Assembly: GCF_030009775.1 (NCBI RefSeq)
Contig: NZ_JASCTH010000037.1
Coordinates: 1-64,000, forward strand
Origin: Actinoplanes sandaracinus
GTDB lineage: Bacteria > Actinomycetota > Actinomycetes > Mycobacteriales > Micromonosporaceae
Direction: 5' to 3'
Length of the DNA stretch: 64,000 nucleotides
Shown here: positions 56,783-64,000 of the stretch, piece after piece
Position numbering within the stretch: position 1 is the first letter of the stretch
Layout: every line of letters starts with the position of its first letter
Made by a program: the position numbers and the translations under genes
The notes under the pieces: generated by a model
The model's database searches: none
What the model was told of the DNA's origin: nothing
The model's input: the letters and a program-made list of their open reading frames with translations, nothing else

Positions 56783-56799
56783 GCTATACAGACTAGGTG
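56783..56799 (+). promoter_or_regulatory. Leaderless promoter of padR
   Basis: A -10-like TATACA at 56785-56790 lies 6 bases before GTG 56797, so transcription would begin at or next to the start codon. CTATACAGACTAG around it resembles PadR operators (ATAC/GTAT-rich repeats), suggesting self-repression. Confidence 0.45.
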
Positions 56800-57135
56800 A
56801 GATCGAGTCAACTACTCAAGGGCGTGCTGGACATCGCCGTCATGGCCGCGCTGTCACGTCGCGAGTTGTACGGCCTCGAGCTGCTGGAACGCCTGCGGGG
56901 CGAAGGCCTCACACCGTTGGGCGACCCATCCGTCTACGGGGTGCTACGCCGCCTCGAGCAGGACGGGCTGGTCACCGCCCGGCTGGAGCCGTCGGCCAGC
57001 GGCCCCGCCCGCAAGTACTACAGCATCACCCCGAAAGGCCGAGCCGACCTGGACGCCGCCGACGCAGAGTGGTCACGGCTCGCCCGCGTCGTCAACCGAC
57101 TCCTGGAGATGAGGAATGAACGTGAGCAGCGCTGA
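56797..57135 (+). CDS. PadR-family transcription regulator
   Basis: The 112-residue winged-helix repressor has LLKGVLDIAVMAALSRRELYGLELLERL, the wing region YGVLRRLEQDGLVTARLEPSASGPARKYYSITPKG, and a short C-terminal dimerisation helix. GTG 56797 has no Shine-Dalgarno, in keeping with a leaderless message. Its 3' end overlaps the downstream membrane-protein gene by 20 bases, a classic PadR/HAAS-domain pairing. Confidence 0.9.
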   Translation: MRSSQLLKGVLDIAVMAALSRRELYGLELLERLRGEGLTPLGDPSVYGVLRRLEQDGLVTARLEPSASGPARKYYSITPKGRADLDAADAEWSRLARVVNRLLEMRNEREQR

Positions 57136-57763
57136 GCCATCCGCCGCATCTGCCGGCGAAGACCCATCCGTGTCATCGGAAGCCATCCGGAACTACGTCA
57201 TAGCGGTGGACGACCTCCTGCTGGACGTGCCGTGGCGTCGTCGGCGTGAGCTCATCGCCGACCTGCAGGAACACCTCCGGGAACATCCTGACCAGATCAC
57301 TGTCGAGCAGCCCCAGGACTACGCGGCCGAACTGCGCGCCGCGGCTGGAGCCGTTCCCGGCGGGTTCCTGTCCGGGTTCCGGTCGGCATCCTGGCCCACG
57401 CCGCTGGAGTGGTGGGAGTCGGTCCTGCGCGGCGCGGCTCTCATCTTGCTGGCGCTGCTGGGGTACAAGATCCTGGACTACCTGTCCTACTTCGTCGTCG
57501 GAGATGCTTCATCACAGGGCCCGTGGCCCGGCGCGATCGACTCCGCGCTGCAGACGCTGTACCCAGTACCTGCCTTCCGCGGCTCCACCGGGACCGGGCT
57601 GTTGATCTATGCCCCGTTGGCCGTCCTCGTCGGGCAGCTGACCACCGCCGCGGTGCTGCTGCGCGCACCACAACGACGTCCGATGCTGCGAATCTTGTCG
57701 TACATCAGCCTTGGCGTTGTCCTGGTACTGCTCGGATACGGAGCCATACGATCGATTGGCTGA
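57116..57763 (+). CDS. HAAS/DUF1700-like membrane protein partner of PadR
   Basis: The 215-residue protein has an N-terminal cytoplasmic HAAS-type helical domain (NYVIAVDDLLLDVPWRRRRELIADLQEHLREH) and about four membrane helices from residue 100 on. Such proteins are regularly encoded just after PadR and relay membrane state or control ABC systems. ATG 57116 lies within the padR 3' end, with GGAGATGAGG upstream. Confidence 0.82.
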   Translation: MNVSSAEPSAASAGEDPSVSSEAIRNYVIAVDDLLLDVPWRRRRELIADLQEHLREHPDQITVEQPQDYAAELRAAAGAVPGGFLSGFRSASWPTPLEWWESVLRGAALILLALLGYKILDYLSYFVVGDASSQGPWPGAIDSALQTLYPVPAFRGSTGTGLLIYAPLAVLVGQLTTAAVLLRAPQRRPMLRILSYISLGVVLVLLGYGAIRSIG

Positions 57764-58114
57764 TACCTAGGCGCCCTGAACCGTCACCTCGGCGCCGGTG
57801 CACCCTCGGATGCGGTGATTCGCCCTGCAGGCTCGGGCCGAACAGTCCGCGACGGGCGCACTCTCTTGCCGCCGACCGGGCGCTACAGAGTCACGGTCCT
57901 GCTACGTCGGACAGCACACGCTCGTGCTGAAGAGAGTGCGTTCCCGATGCGCGCAGAAGGTGATGGACGGCAGCTTCTATCGCAACGTTCGTTCTCGCCG
58001 CTCTCGAGTGAGAGCTTTCGGGCGGACGCCTCCCAGCGAAGAGGCGGGGGAGATCGTGTGGAGGTTCTGCGCCGCGCCTTCCGAAGCGGCGGCCCGCGGG
58101 CACAAGATCCCCCC
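57764..58114. other. Intergenic stretch, no supported gene
   Basis: These 351 bases hold no reading frame with start signal or family resemblance. Confidence 0.4.
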
Positions 58115-58930
58115 ATGAACTACCGTCAACATCTCGTGACGTTCGAGGAGCACGCCCGCAGCCAGGCGGTGCGCACCGAACCGCAGCCGCTCGGCGGGCA
58201 CCTCCACCGGGCACTGATCCGTAGTATCCAGCGATTCCAAGCCGGCGAGGACGGCGACGGGACCGGCCTGATCGCGGCGGCGACACGGGCCGGCGATCCG
58301 GTCTACCTGGCCGCAGTCCGGCTCTTCGTGGCCGAGGAGCAGAGCCACGCGGCCCGGCTGGCGAACGTGTTGCGCTACGCCGGCGCGGCCCCGATCAGCG
58401 GGCACTGGACCGACACCGTCTTCGTCCTCGTACGCCGCGGTGGCGGCCTTCGGCTGGAGCTGCTGACGCTGATGCTGGCCGAAGTAGTGGCGTTGCGCTA
58501 CTACCGGGCGCTCCGCGACGGGTCCGGCGACGCCTACGTGGCCGATGTGGCCGCCCGGATCCTCGCCGACGAGAAACGGCATGTGCCGTTCCACCTCGAT
58601 CGCCTGCGTCAGAGCTTCGCCCGGACACCGCTCGCCGGTCGGGTCGCCGCAGCCGGGGGGTGGGGGGTACTGATGCTCGGAGCGGTACTCGTGGTCGCCC
58701 TCGACCATGGAAGTGCGCTGCGGGTTCTGGGCGTGACCCGGCGGCGGTTCATCATCGACGTGCTGCGCCTGTTTCGCCCGATGGCCGCATCGGTCTTCCG
58801 GCAGCGGGCAACCGCAGCCGGCCAAGGTCTTCGTCCGGCATCAGGTGCCATTCATTCTTCCGGTACGGCAGCCGCCGTTCGTGATTTGACTTCGGGTTCT
58901 GCGGGAACAAAGACGGCCACCCCATGGTAA
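58115..58930 (+). CDS. Ferritin-like di-iron protein with C-terminal membrane helix
   Basis: The 271-residue protein has two ExxH-type di-iron half sites in a four-helix bundle: FVAEEQSHAARL at about residue 72 and ILADEKRHVPFH at about 153. Between them is LAEVVALRYYRAL, which supplies another Glu. A hydrophobic helix (GVLMLGAVLVVAL) follows. The last 40 residues are low-complexity. Family members are oxidases or oxygenases of unknown substrate. ATG 58115 lacks a strong ribosome-binding site. Confidence 0.78.
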   Translation: MNYRQHLVTFEEHARSQAVRTEPQPLGGHLHRALIRSIQRFQAGEDGDGTGLIAAATRAGDPVYLAAVRLFVAEEQSHAARLANVLRYAGAAPISGHWTDTVFVLVRRGGGLRLELLTLMLAEVVALRYYRALRDGSGDAYVADVAARILADEKRHVPFHLDRLRQSFARTPLAGRVAAAGGWGVLMLGAVLVVALDHGSALRVLGVTRRRFIIDVLRLFRPMAASVFRQRATAAGQGLRPASGAIHSSGTAAAVRDLTSGSAGTKTATPW

Positions 58931-58931
58931 C

Positions 58932-58948
58932 GGCCTCCGCCGGAGGCC
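58932..58948 (+). terminator. Hairpin immediately after the ferritin-like gene
   Basis: GGCCTCC-GCC-GGAGGCC, a perfect 7-bp stem with a 3-base loop, begins one base after the stop codon. There is no U tract. Confidence 0.6.
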
Positions 58949-59109
58949 GGCGCGCGCTCGTGCCGATGAGCGTGCGTTTGCCGGCTCGGTGCCTGAAGGT
59001 GCGTCGTGCCTACGTCTGATGGAACCTGGCCGTCTTGACCGAGTCGTGGAAGGAACGTCCGTACCTTGTCCTTGGTGAAACTCGGATTCCACGGCGCTGG
59101 AAGCGGCCG

Positions 59110-59544
59110 TTATGGCATGTCGGCGTATCGGGGAGGCGGGATGTAGGGCTGCCACCATGCGACATACGTTCCGACCCCGGCCACGATGGACATCAGCGCT
59201 CCCACGACCACGCCCAGCCATGATCCCTGGTTCCGGGGGTTGCGCACGTTGATACAGGCGTTCCCGCTGGGATGATGGACCGTTACCGGGTGGCCCGCAC
59301 GCAAGCTCGTCGCTCCCTGCGACCAGTACAAATCTGACTCGCACCGCTGCCCGTCGCGGGCGGTGAAGCGAACCCTGAGAAAGGCACGGTGGCCGCGGTT
59401 CTCCACCCTCACGACCTCGGCATCCGCGTTCGAGCCGCGGGAGTCCCTGACCGTGGACCACGAGAATGCCACGGTCACACAGGCGGTCAGAAGGAGGAAG
59501 AACGTCCAGAAGACTCGCAGCCGGGTCACGCGTGACTTCAGCAC
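59110..59544 (-). CDS. DUF3592-like small membrane protein
   Basis: The 144-residue protein has two membrane helices, at 10-28 and 107-130, around an extracytoplasmic beta-domain containing VRVENRGHRAFLRVRFTARD and VTVHHPSGNACINV, the usual DUF3592 pattern of two helices flanking a strand-rich loop. GTG 59544 is the likely start. Divergent from the DUF6348-like gene. Function unknown. Confidence 0.7.
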   Translation of the reverse strand: MLKSRVTRLRVFWTFFLLLTACVTVAFSWSTVRDSRGSNADAEVVRVENRGHRAFLRVRFTARDGQRCESDLYWSQGATSLRAGHPVTVHHPSGNACINVRNPRNQGSWLGVVVGALMSIVAGVGTYVAWWQPYIPPPRYADMP

Positions 59545-59623
59545 ACAAGGATCCTAGGAACCGCCGTCAACGGGCTTCTTCGTGCAAGCACCTACGTGAG
59601 CGGTGCGGGTACGCTGATTCACC

Positions 59624-60310
59624 ATGATCGACCCGTTGCCGTCGCCTCTTTCGGCCGAGCGTGTACTGGAGATCGCAGCGCCGATGCTTGCCGAGGTGGG
59701 TGGCACGTGGCGGCTGGCTGATGGGCCGATGCTGAGATCGGGGTCGTTGGGCGTTCGGGTTCTTCCCGCGGACAGCGACGATTACCGGCACCTTGACCTG
59801 GAGATCCTGCTGAACGCGGACCGGCTGGATGTGCCAACGATCGTCGACTGCACGGTCGGCATCGCGACTGATCCGGTCGAGGCGGCCCGTCAGGCGATCC
59901 AGGCGTGGATTGACACCTGCCTGGTGACGGTACTCGAGATGGTTCAGCAGCAAGGACGACTAGCAGGTCACTTCAGGTCCGGCGAGCAGGGCGGTTTCAG
60001 CGGGTGGCACGCCATCGTCGGCAGTGTCACCGGGTGGTCCGTCGACGGATCGCAGGACAAGCAACAGTGGTTCGCCGAAGCGATGCCCTGGTCGACCCTG
60101 GCGCCCGTCATCACTGCCGGACTCGACCGACCACATCTCAACGGCATCCGCATGCTGGTTGGTCAGGGCGGTGACTTCACTGAGTGCGAGGTCCGGATCA
60201 ACGGCCAGAAGCACGAACCGTCCGCGGCGGCACTGGCCGCGCTGGATTGGCCACGTACCAGCCAGTTTGGGCTGGCACGCGTGTTCGTCCTCCTGGTCGG
60301 CCCCGACTAA
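59624..60310 (+). CDS. DUF6348-like cytoplasmic protein
   Basis: The 228-residue soluble protein resembles, I believe, the DUF6348 family: LDLEILLNADRLDVPTIVDC, a long helix ending in the TVLEMV region, WHAIVGSVTGW, and a C-terminal CEVRINGQKHEPSAAALAAL. Family function is unknown; members are often near secretion or toxin genes. ATG 59624 begins the family-like region. Confidence 0.65.
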   Translation: MIDPLPSPLSAERVLEIAAPMLAEVGGTWRLADGPMLRSGSLGVRVLPADSDDYRHLDLEILLNADRLDVPTIVDCTVGIATDPVEAARQAIQAWIDTCLVTVLEMVQQQGRLAGHFRSGEQGGFSGWHAIVGSVTGWSVDGSQDKQQWFAEAMPWSTLAPVITAGLDRPHLNGIRMLVGQGGDFTECEVRINGQKHEPSAAALAALDWPRTSQFGLARVFVLLVGPD

Positions 60311-60561
60311 GCGGATGCCTTCACATGCCGCCGATAAGCGCACTGAGCGCTCGTCGTGTGAAGTGACGTGCCGGGGCGACTGCCATCGCTCGGGGAGAAC
60401 CTCACGAAGTCGAACCGTCACGATCGCCGACGAGGTGATCCACTTCCGCAAGATCTCGGAATGTAGTACCGGGACCCCTCCCGGCGGGTCGGCCATACAG
60501 TCCTCTGGTCGATCACGAACCGGTTCCGTTGTGGCCGGTCAGCTAAATCGGAGGGATTTCC

Positions 60562-60879
60562 ATGACAGGCAAAAACGGCCTCAAGAAGCTGCTCATTGGC
60601 GCGACGGTCGTCGCGGGCCTCGTCGGCGGGGCCGCCGCACCGGCCGCGGCGTCGGCAGCCGCCCCGGAGGACGTGCAGGCGAGGGCGTGCGGCTTCTGGG
60701 TCAACAGCCGGGCCTGGGCGTTCTACACCCACTGCACGGGCAGTGTGTACACGGTCGTGCAGGTGAAAGTCGTGACCAGGACCGGCCCCGGCTCCCTCAT
60801 CTGTGTCCGGCCCGGCACTGTCGGACTCGGCCCGGCCAGCGTGGTGAGCAACGCCTACTACACGGGCAGGCTTTGCTGA
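60562..60879 (+). CDS. Small secreted Cys-containing protein (DUF6355-like)
   Basis: The 105-residue precursor has a signal peptide of about 34 residues ending AAPAAASAAA. The mature part has four Cys: CGFWVNSRAWAFYTHC, the ICVRPG segment and the C-terminal GRLC, giving two likely disulfides. The end YTGRLC and spacing resemble DUF6355 proteins of actinomycetes. ATG 60562 has GGAGGG 8 bases upstream. Role unknown; an extracellular binding or toxin-like peptide is possible. Confidence 0.72.
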   Translation: MTGKNGLKKLLIGATVVAGLVGGAAAPAAASAAAPEDVQARACGFWVNSRAWAFYTHCTGSVYTVVQVKVVTRTGPGSLICVRPGTVGLGPASVVSNAYYTGRLC

Positions 60880-60893
60880 ACAGTCGGTGTCGT

Positions 60894-60920
60894 GGGGTGC
60901 GTCGCGTGTCGGCGCACCCC
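60894..60920 (+). terminator. First of two tandem hairpins after the DUF6355-like gene
   Basis: GGGGTGCG (60894-60901) pairs with CGCACCCC (60913-60920) around an 11-base loop, 14 bases after the stop. Confidence 0.65.
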
Positions 60921-60925
60921 GCCCA

Positions 60926-60966
60926 GGCGCCATGTGCCAGAGAGTTCCGCTCTGGCACATGGCGCC
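60926..60966. terminator. Long perfect hairpin, second of the tandem pair
   Basis: GGCGCCATGTGCCAGAG (60926-60942) and its exact reverse complement (60950-60966) form a 17-bp stem with loop AGTTCCG. It may be a strong bidirectional terminator. No T-run follows. Confidence 0.7.
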
Positions 60967-61737
60967 GTTGGTATATGTACTCGTTCTCCTCTTGAGTGAC
61001 ATTGCGGAACATCGCGCCGCCACAACCGTCCCCGGCAACCTGCTTGCCTGGGCCTTCCTCAGCGGATTCTTCGCCCCGGGAGCATTCAGTTCGACGTTCG
61101 CGACCCCGTCTCGCTCTTCTCTGGGCCCGGTTTCTTTCGGATGGTCCTGTGGATTCGGGTCGTTACACTCTCGGGTCTAATGCGTGTGCTCGCCAAGATT
61201 CTGATAAAAGCACGCCCCGCGTACACGCTGAAGTGGATTGCGGCAGGTCTCGCGCTGGTCGGATTCGGTGTCCCGATCCCCGCCGGCAGCGCGTGCAAGT
61301 CGTCGATCATGGGGTCCAGGTGTAGGGCGTGCATTTGGGCGGCGGAGCGGGTCAGCCGGTTGCGCAACTCCCACTCCCGGTCGCCCTTGCGGCCCCGTCG
61401 GCCCCGAACCTGGACGGCCACCCGGCGAATTCCGACATCCACACCACGTCGAGGATGTTGACGTCGGCCTTGTGTCCACCGTCCTGTTTCGCGTCGCTCG
61501 CCATGAGTTCGTGCTGTTCTTCGGTCCCGCAGGCCGCGGTTCGAACGTGACCTTGTTCCGCGGGGTCGGCGTCTGATGCAGTGGCCGGTCGACGGAGAAA
61601 CCTTCAGCGGCGAGGGTCTTGAGGGCCGGAAACGTTCTGCACCCGGCGTGCGGCGAAGGGCCGGCTGGTTCCCTGCGGAAGCCTGGAGAGATATTGACTG
61701 GATACGATGTGACGAGGCCATGCGGGGAGAGCGAATC
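60967..61737. other. Gap with a transposase-like scrap
   Basis: No intact gene is seen. On the minus strand at about 61290-61460 the frame reads VQVRGRRGRKGDREWELRNR then LTRSAAQMHAL, resembling the central region of ISL3-type transposases, and a nearby frame reads KQDGGHKADVNILDVVWM. Both are short and unlinked. A TACGAT box near 61703 could be a promoter for the kinase gene. Confidence 0.4.
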
Positions 61738-63513
61738 GTGCAGACGGAGCGAGTTGTCGCCAACAGGTACCGGCTGGAAGAGCAGATCGGCTCCGGGGGC
61801 GGCGGAGTCGTGTGGCGGGCCACCGACGAACGCCTCGGCAGGCCGGTCGCGTTGAAGCGAGCCCTGTCCGGGGACGGGGACCCGCAGCGGTTCCGGCAGT
61901 TGGAGCGCGAGGCGAAGCTGCTTGCCCAATTGAACCACCGGCACGTCGTGACGATCTACGACGTGCTGGACGACAACGGTGAGTGCTGGCTGGTCATGGA
62001 GTACGTGCCGGCGCGGAGCATGGCCGAGTTGGACGTCGTCGCACCTCGGCAGGCGGCGAAGCTGGGCGCGCAGATCGCCGATGCGCTCGCGGCGGTGCAC
62101 GCGAAGGGAATCCTGCACCGCGACATCAAGCCCGGCAACGTCCTCATGATCTCCGACGACGAGGTGAAGCTCGCCGACTTCGGCATCTCTCGCGACGCCG
62201 CGGGTGACGCGACCGTGACCTGCCCTGGTCTGCTCACCGGGTCACCGGGGTACGTGGCGCCGGAGGTGGCCAACGGTGCCGCGCCCACGGCGGCGTCCGA
62301 CGTGTTCTCGCTGGCATCCACGCTGTTTGCCGTGGTGGAGGGCGAGTCACCAGTCGGGTCGACGACCGACGACATACGGATGCGCCTTCGACGGGCCGCC
62401 AACGGTGCCATCGCCTCGCCGCGCAGGAGTGGCCCGCTCGCGCCGGTGCTGGAGCGGATGCTGCGGGTCGACGCCGGACAACGTCCCACCGCGGCCGAGG
62501 CACACGAGATCCTCGCGGACATCGCCGGCGTGCGGGCAACCCGGCGCGCACCCCGCTCGAGGTTCGCTGGGCGCCGCAGGCTTCTCGTGACTGCCGGGGT
62601 GCTGGTCGCGGTCGCGGTGGTGGCGAGCTGCATCGTGTTCATCGATGAGCCCGGGACACCGACGGGGCCTGTGCTCGGTGCCGACCAGCGTACCGCCGAT
62701 CCATGCTCGCTGATCCGTGACGCGGCTCTGGAGCCGTTCGGCAATCCCAACCTGGTCTCGGACGATTCCGGGTTCAACCAGTGCAACGTCATCGTGAAGA
62801 AGGACAGGAAGGAGGCGAACCTCCTGGCGTTGATCGACAGCACTCCCGGCGAGCAGTCGCCCGTGCAGGCACAGGACAAGGGGCGGTACCGGCTCGTCGA
62901 CGAACCGGCGGGTGAGGGGTCCTGCGGGCGCCGGCTGCTGTTACCCGACCGCTACGAGATCCGGATCGAGGTGACCAGGGCCAACCTGATCGACGCCGAC
63001 GCGTGCGTCATGGCCGACGTCGCCGTCCGGAGTGCCGACGCGGTGATCACCAGAGGACCGATTCCGGAGCGCCGACCCGGCAACCCGACGTTGCGGCCGG
63101 ACTCCTTCAGCAGGGCGGACGCCTGCAGGGCCAAGGACTCGCCGTCGTTCCCCGATCGGCCCGGGATCGACCGCGGGAACCCGGAGGTCGGCTTCGGCCG
63201 CTGGAAGTGCACCTGGACCAGTACCGCCGACGGGATCGTTTACCGGCTGCGCTTCACCCGGGCGAAGCCGTTGGTCAAGTCCAGCGCGACGAAGGTGACG
63301 ATCGACGGCCGGTATTCCGTGATCTCCTATCCCGGAGACGCACCTGGCGACGACACGTGTGAGGTCGAAGCGCACAACTTCACCTACGTGGACGCATACG
63401 GCTATGACAAGGACGAGGTGTTGGAAGCCACTGTTGTCGGCAGGAGCCTGTCGCCGGACGAGCGGTGCCTGCTCACGACCCGGTTGGCCACCGCCTTCTT
63501 CCCGCCACGGTAA
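61738..63513 (+). CDS. Transmembrane Ser/Thr protein kinase (PknB type)
   Basis: The 591-residue kinase has glycine loop IGSGGGGVVW, ATP Lys in VALKRAL, an intact HRDIKPGN catalytic loop, DFGIS and GSPGYVAPE. A membrane helix lies at about 290-312. The extracytoplasmic half has two Cys-bearing modules (DPCSLIRDAALEPFG and DACRAKDSPSFPDRPG), the first like DUF3558-type lipoproteins. Unlike the other two kinases here it keeps the HRD Arg. GTG 61738 has GGGGAG 8 bases upstream; ATG 61720 is possible. It is followed 72 bases later by an FHA gene, a plausible partner. Confidence 0.88.
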   Translation: MQTERVVANRYRLEEQIGSGGGGVVWRATDERLGRPVALKRALSGDGDPQRFRQLEREAKLLAQLNHRHVVTIYDVLDDNGECWLVMEYVPARSMAELDVVAPRQAAKLGAQIADALAAVHAKGILHRDIKPGNVLMISDDEVKLADFGISRDAAGDATVTCPGLLTGSPGYVAPEVANGAAPTAASDVFSLASTLFAVVEGESPVGSTTDDIRMRLRRAANGAIASPRRSGPLAPVLERMLRVDAGQRPTAAEAHEILADIAGVRATRRAPRSRFAGRRRLLVTAGVLVAVAVVASCIVFIDEPGTPTGPVLGADQRTADPCSLIRDAALEPFGNPNLVSDDSGFNQCNVIVKKDRKEANLLALIDSTPGEQSPVQAQDKGRYRLVDEPAGEGSCGRRLLLPDRYEIRIEVTRANLIDADACVMADVAVRSADAVITRGPIPERRPGNPTLRPDSFSRADACRAKDSPSFPDRPGIDRGNPEVGFGRWKCTWTSTADGIVYRLRFTRAKPLVKSSATKVTIDGRYSVISYPGDAPGDDTCEVEAHNFTYVDAYGYDKDEVLEATVVGRSLSPDERCLLTTRLATAFFPPR

Positions 63514-63585
63514 CGCGGGAACCCTCCCGCGGATCCCGGACAGGCTGACGGGTGCGCTGCTCACACGAGGTGCCAGGAGGCGAAC

Positions 63586-64000
63586 ATGCCAGAAGAACGG
63601 CTGAACGAGCTCCCGGCGAACCACCACAGCCTCGCCCTCGGAGTCCCCATCAGCGTCGCACCCGGCATGCTGCACGTGCTGGCGGCGACCGGCGGCACGA
63701 CCGTCGGATTTAAGGAGGGGCGGACCGTCCTCTTCGGACGGAGCAGACCGGATGTGCACGTCTGCGTCGGCGAGGACGACCTGCGCATCAGCAGGGAGCA
63801 CGGGGCGCTCACCTGTCGCGGTGACCGGTGGTGGATCAGCACGCTGGGTCGTCTTCCGTTGCGGCTGCCCGAATCTCGCCTGTTGTTCCGGCAGGACGAG
63901 CCGATCCCGTTGCAGACGGGGTACACCCCGCTGTTCGTCCGCGGATCACACGAACGACTGCACCTGCTTGAAGTTCACGTGCAACCCAGGCACGGCAACC
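63586..64000 (+). CDS. FHA-domain protein (cut by window end)
   Basis: At least 138 residues are visible, running off the right edge. An FHA core is readable: TVLFGRSRPDVHVCVGEDDL, ISREHGALTCRGDRWWI and the trailing strands. ATG 63586 has AGGAGG 6 bases upstream. FHA domains bind phosphothreonine. Location right after a Ser/Thr kinase suggests it is a substrate or effector of that kinase. The C-terminal effector region is outside the window. Confidence 0.8.
   Translation, partial: MPEERLNELPANHHSLALGVPISVAPGMLHVLAATGGTTVGFKEGRTVLFGRSRPDVHVCVGEDDLRISREHGALTCRGDRWWISTLGRLPLRLPESRLLFRQDEPIPLQTGYTPLFVRGSHERLHLLEVHVQPRHGN

Noticed and set aside
61141..61461. 106-codon plus-strand frame with a hydrophobic start
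   Set aside because: Its second half is antisense to transposase-like sequence and Arg-rich. The hydrophobic stretch alone does not support a gene.

Overview
The window is about 70% G+C, uses GTG/TTG starts freely, and packs genes with ATGA/GTGA overlaps. Family content (CGNR/ABATE regulator, KaiC-like ATPase with a CheY partner, AraC, PadR, WXG100 proteins, several transmembrane Ser/Thr kinases, DUF6529, DUF6355) points to the chromosome of a filamentous actinomycete. A Micromonosporaceae relative such as Actinoplanes is my best guess. That placement is inference from gene content. No rRNA, tRNA or CRISPR array was seen.

Layout. 1-5.1 kb: accessory genes (a decayed tyrosine phosphatase, an SDR, a histidine phosphatase) and a membrane protein/OmpR regulator/sensor kinase operon. 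5.4-23.4 kb: a metal and cofactor acquisition island. It holds (i) a corrinoid-type FecBCD importer plus a CbiX/2Fe-2S protein behind a clear cobalamin riboswitch; (ii) a five-gene Opp/Nik-type importer preceded by a strong palindrome; (iii) a second FecBCD importer; and (iv), divergent from it, five tightly coupled genes: a fold-III PLP decarboxylase, SbnB-like, MATE exporter, HisC-like aminotransferase and SbnA-like. Group iv looks like a diaminopropionate-based metallophore pathway with no recognisable condensing enzyme. 23.5-35.5 kb: a DUF1232 protein, a diguanylate cyclase, a secreted subtilase, two aminoglycoside-acetyltransferase-like GNATs, a CGNR regulator, a nitroreductase, a CheY-KaiC pair, and many gene remnants.

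35.7-51.2 kb: a candidate type VII-linked polymorphic toxin locus. It has two paralogous non-RD kinases at its ends, a WXG100 protein, a coiled-coil helper, a 1725-residue RHS toxin with an AT-richer tip and overlapping candidate immunity gene, a decayed IS1182-like transposase, and a 1430-residue FHA-FtsK/SpoIIIE ATPase. 51.8-64 kb: a secreted sugar dehydrogenase, tandem AraC paralogues, a STAS protein with Cys at the phospho-Ser position, PadR with its membrane partner, a ferritin-like protein, small membrane and secreted proteins, and a third Ser/Thr kinase followed by an FHA protein cut by the window end.

A recurring feature is decay: at least a dozen truncated or frameshifted remnants (phosphatase, STAS, ABC ATPase, NhaA, receiver domain, SUKH immunity, IS5/IS1182/ISL3-like transposases, serine recombinase, FtsX permease) lie between intact operons. 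Family assignments are from reading the sequence only; no database search was possible.
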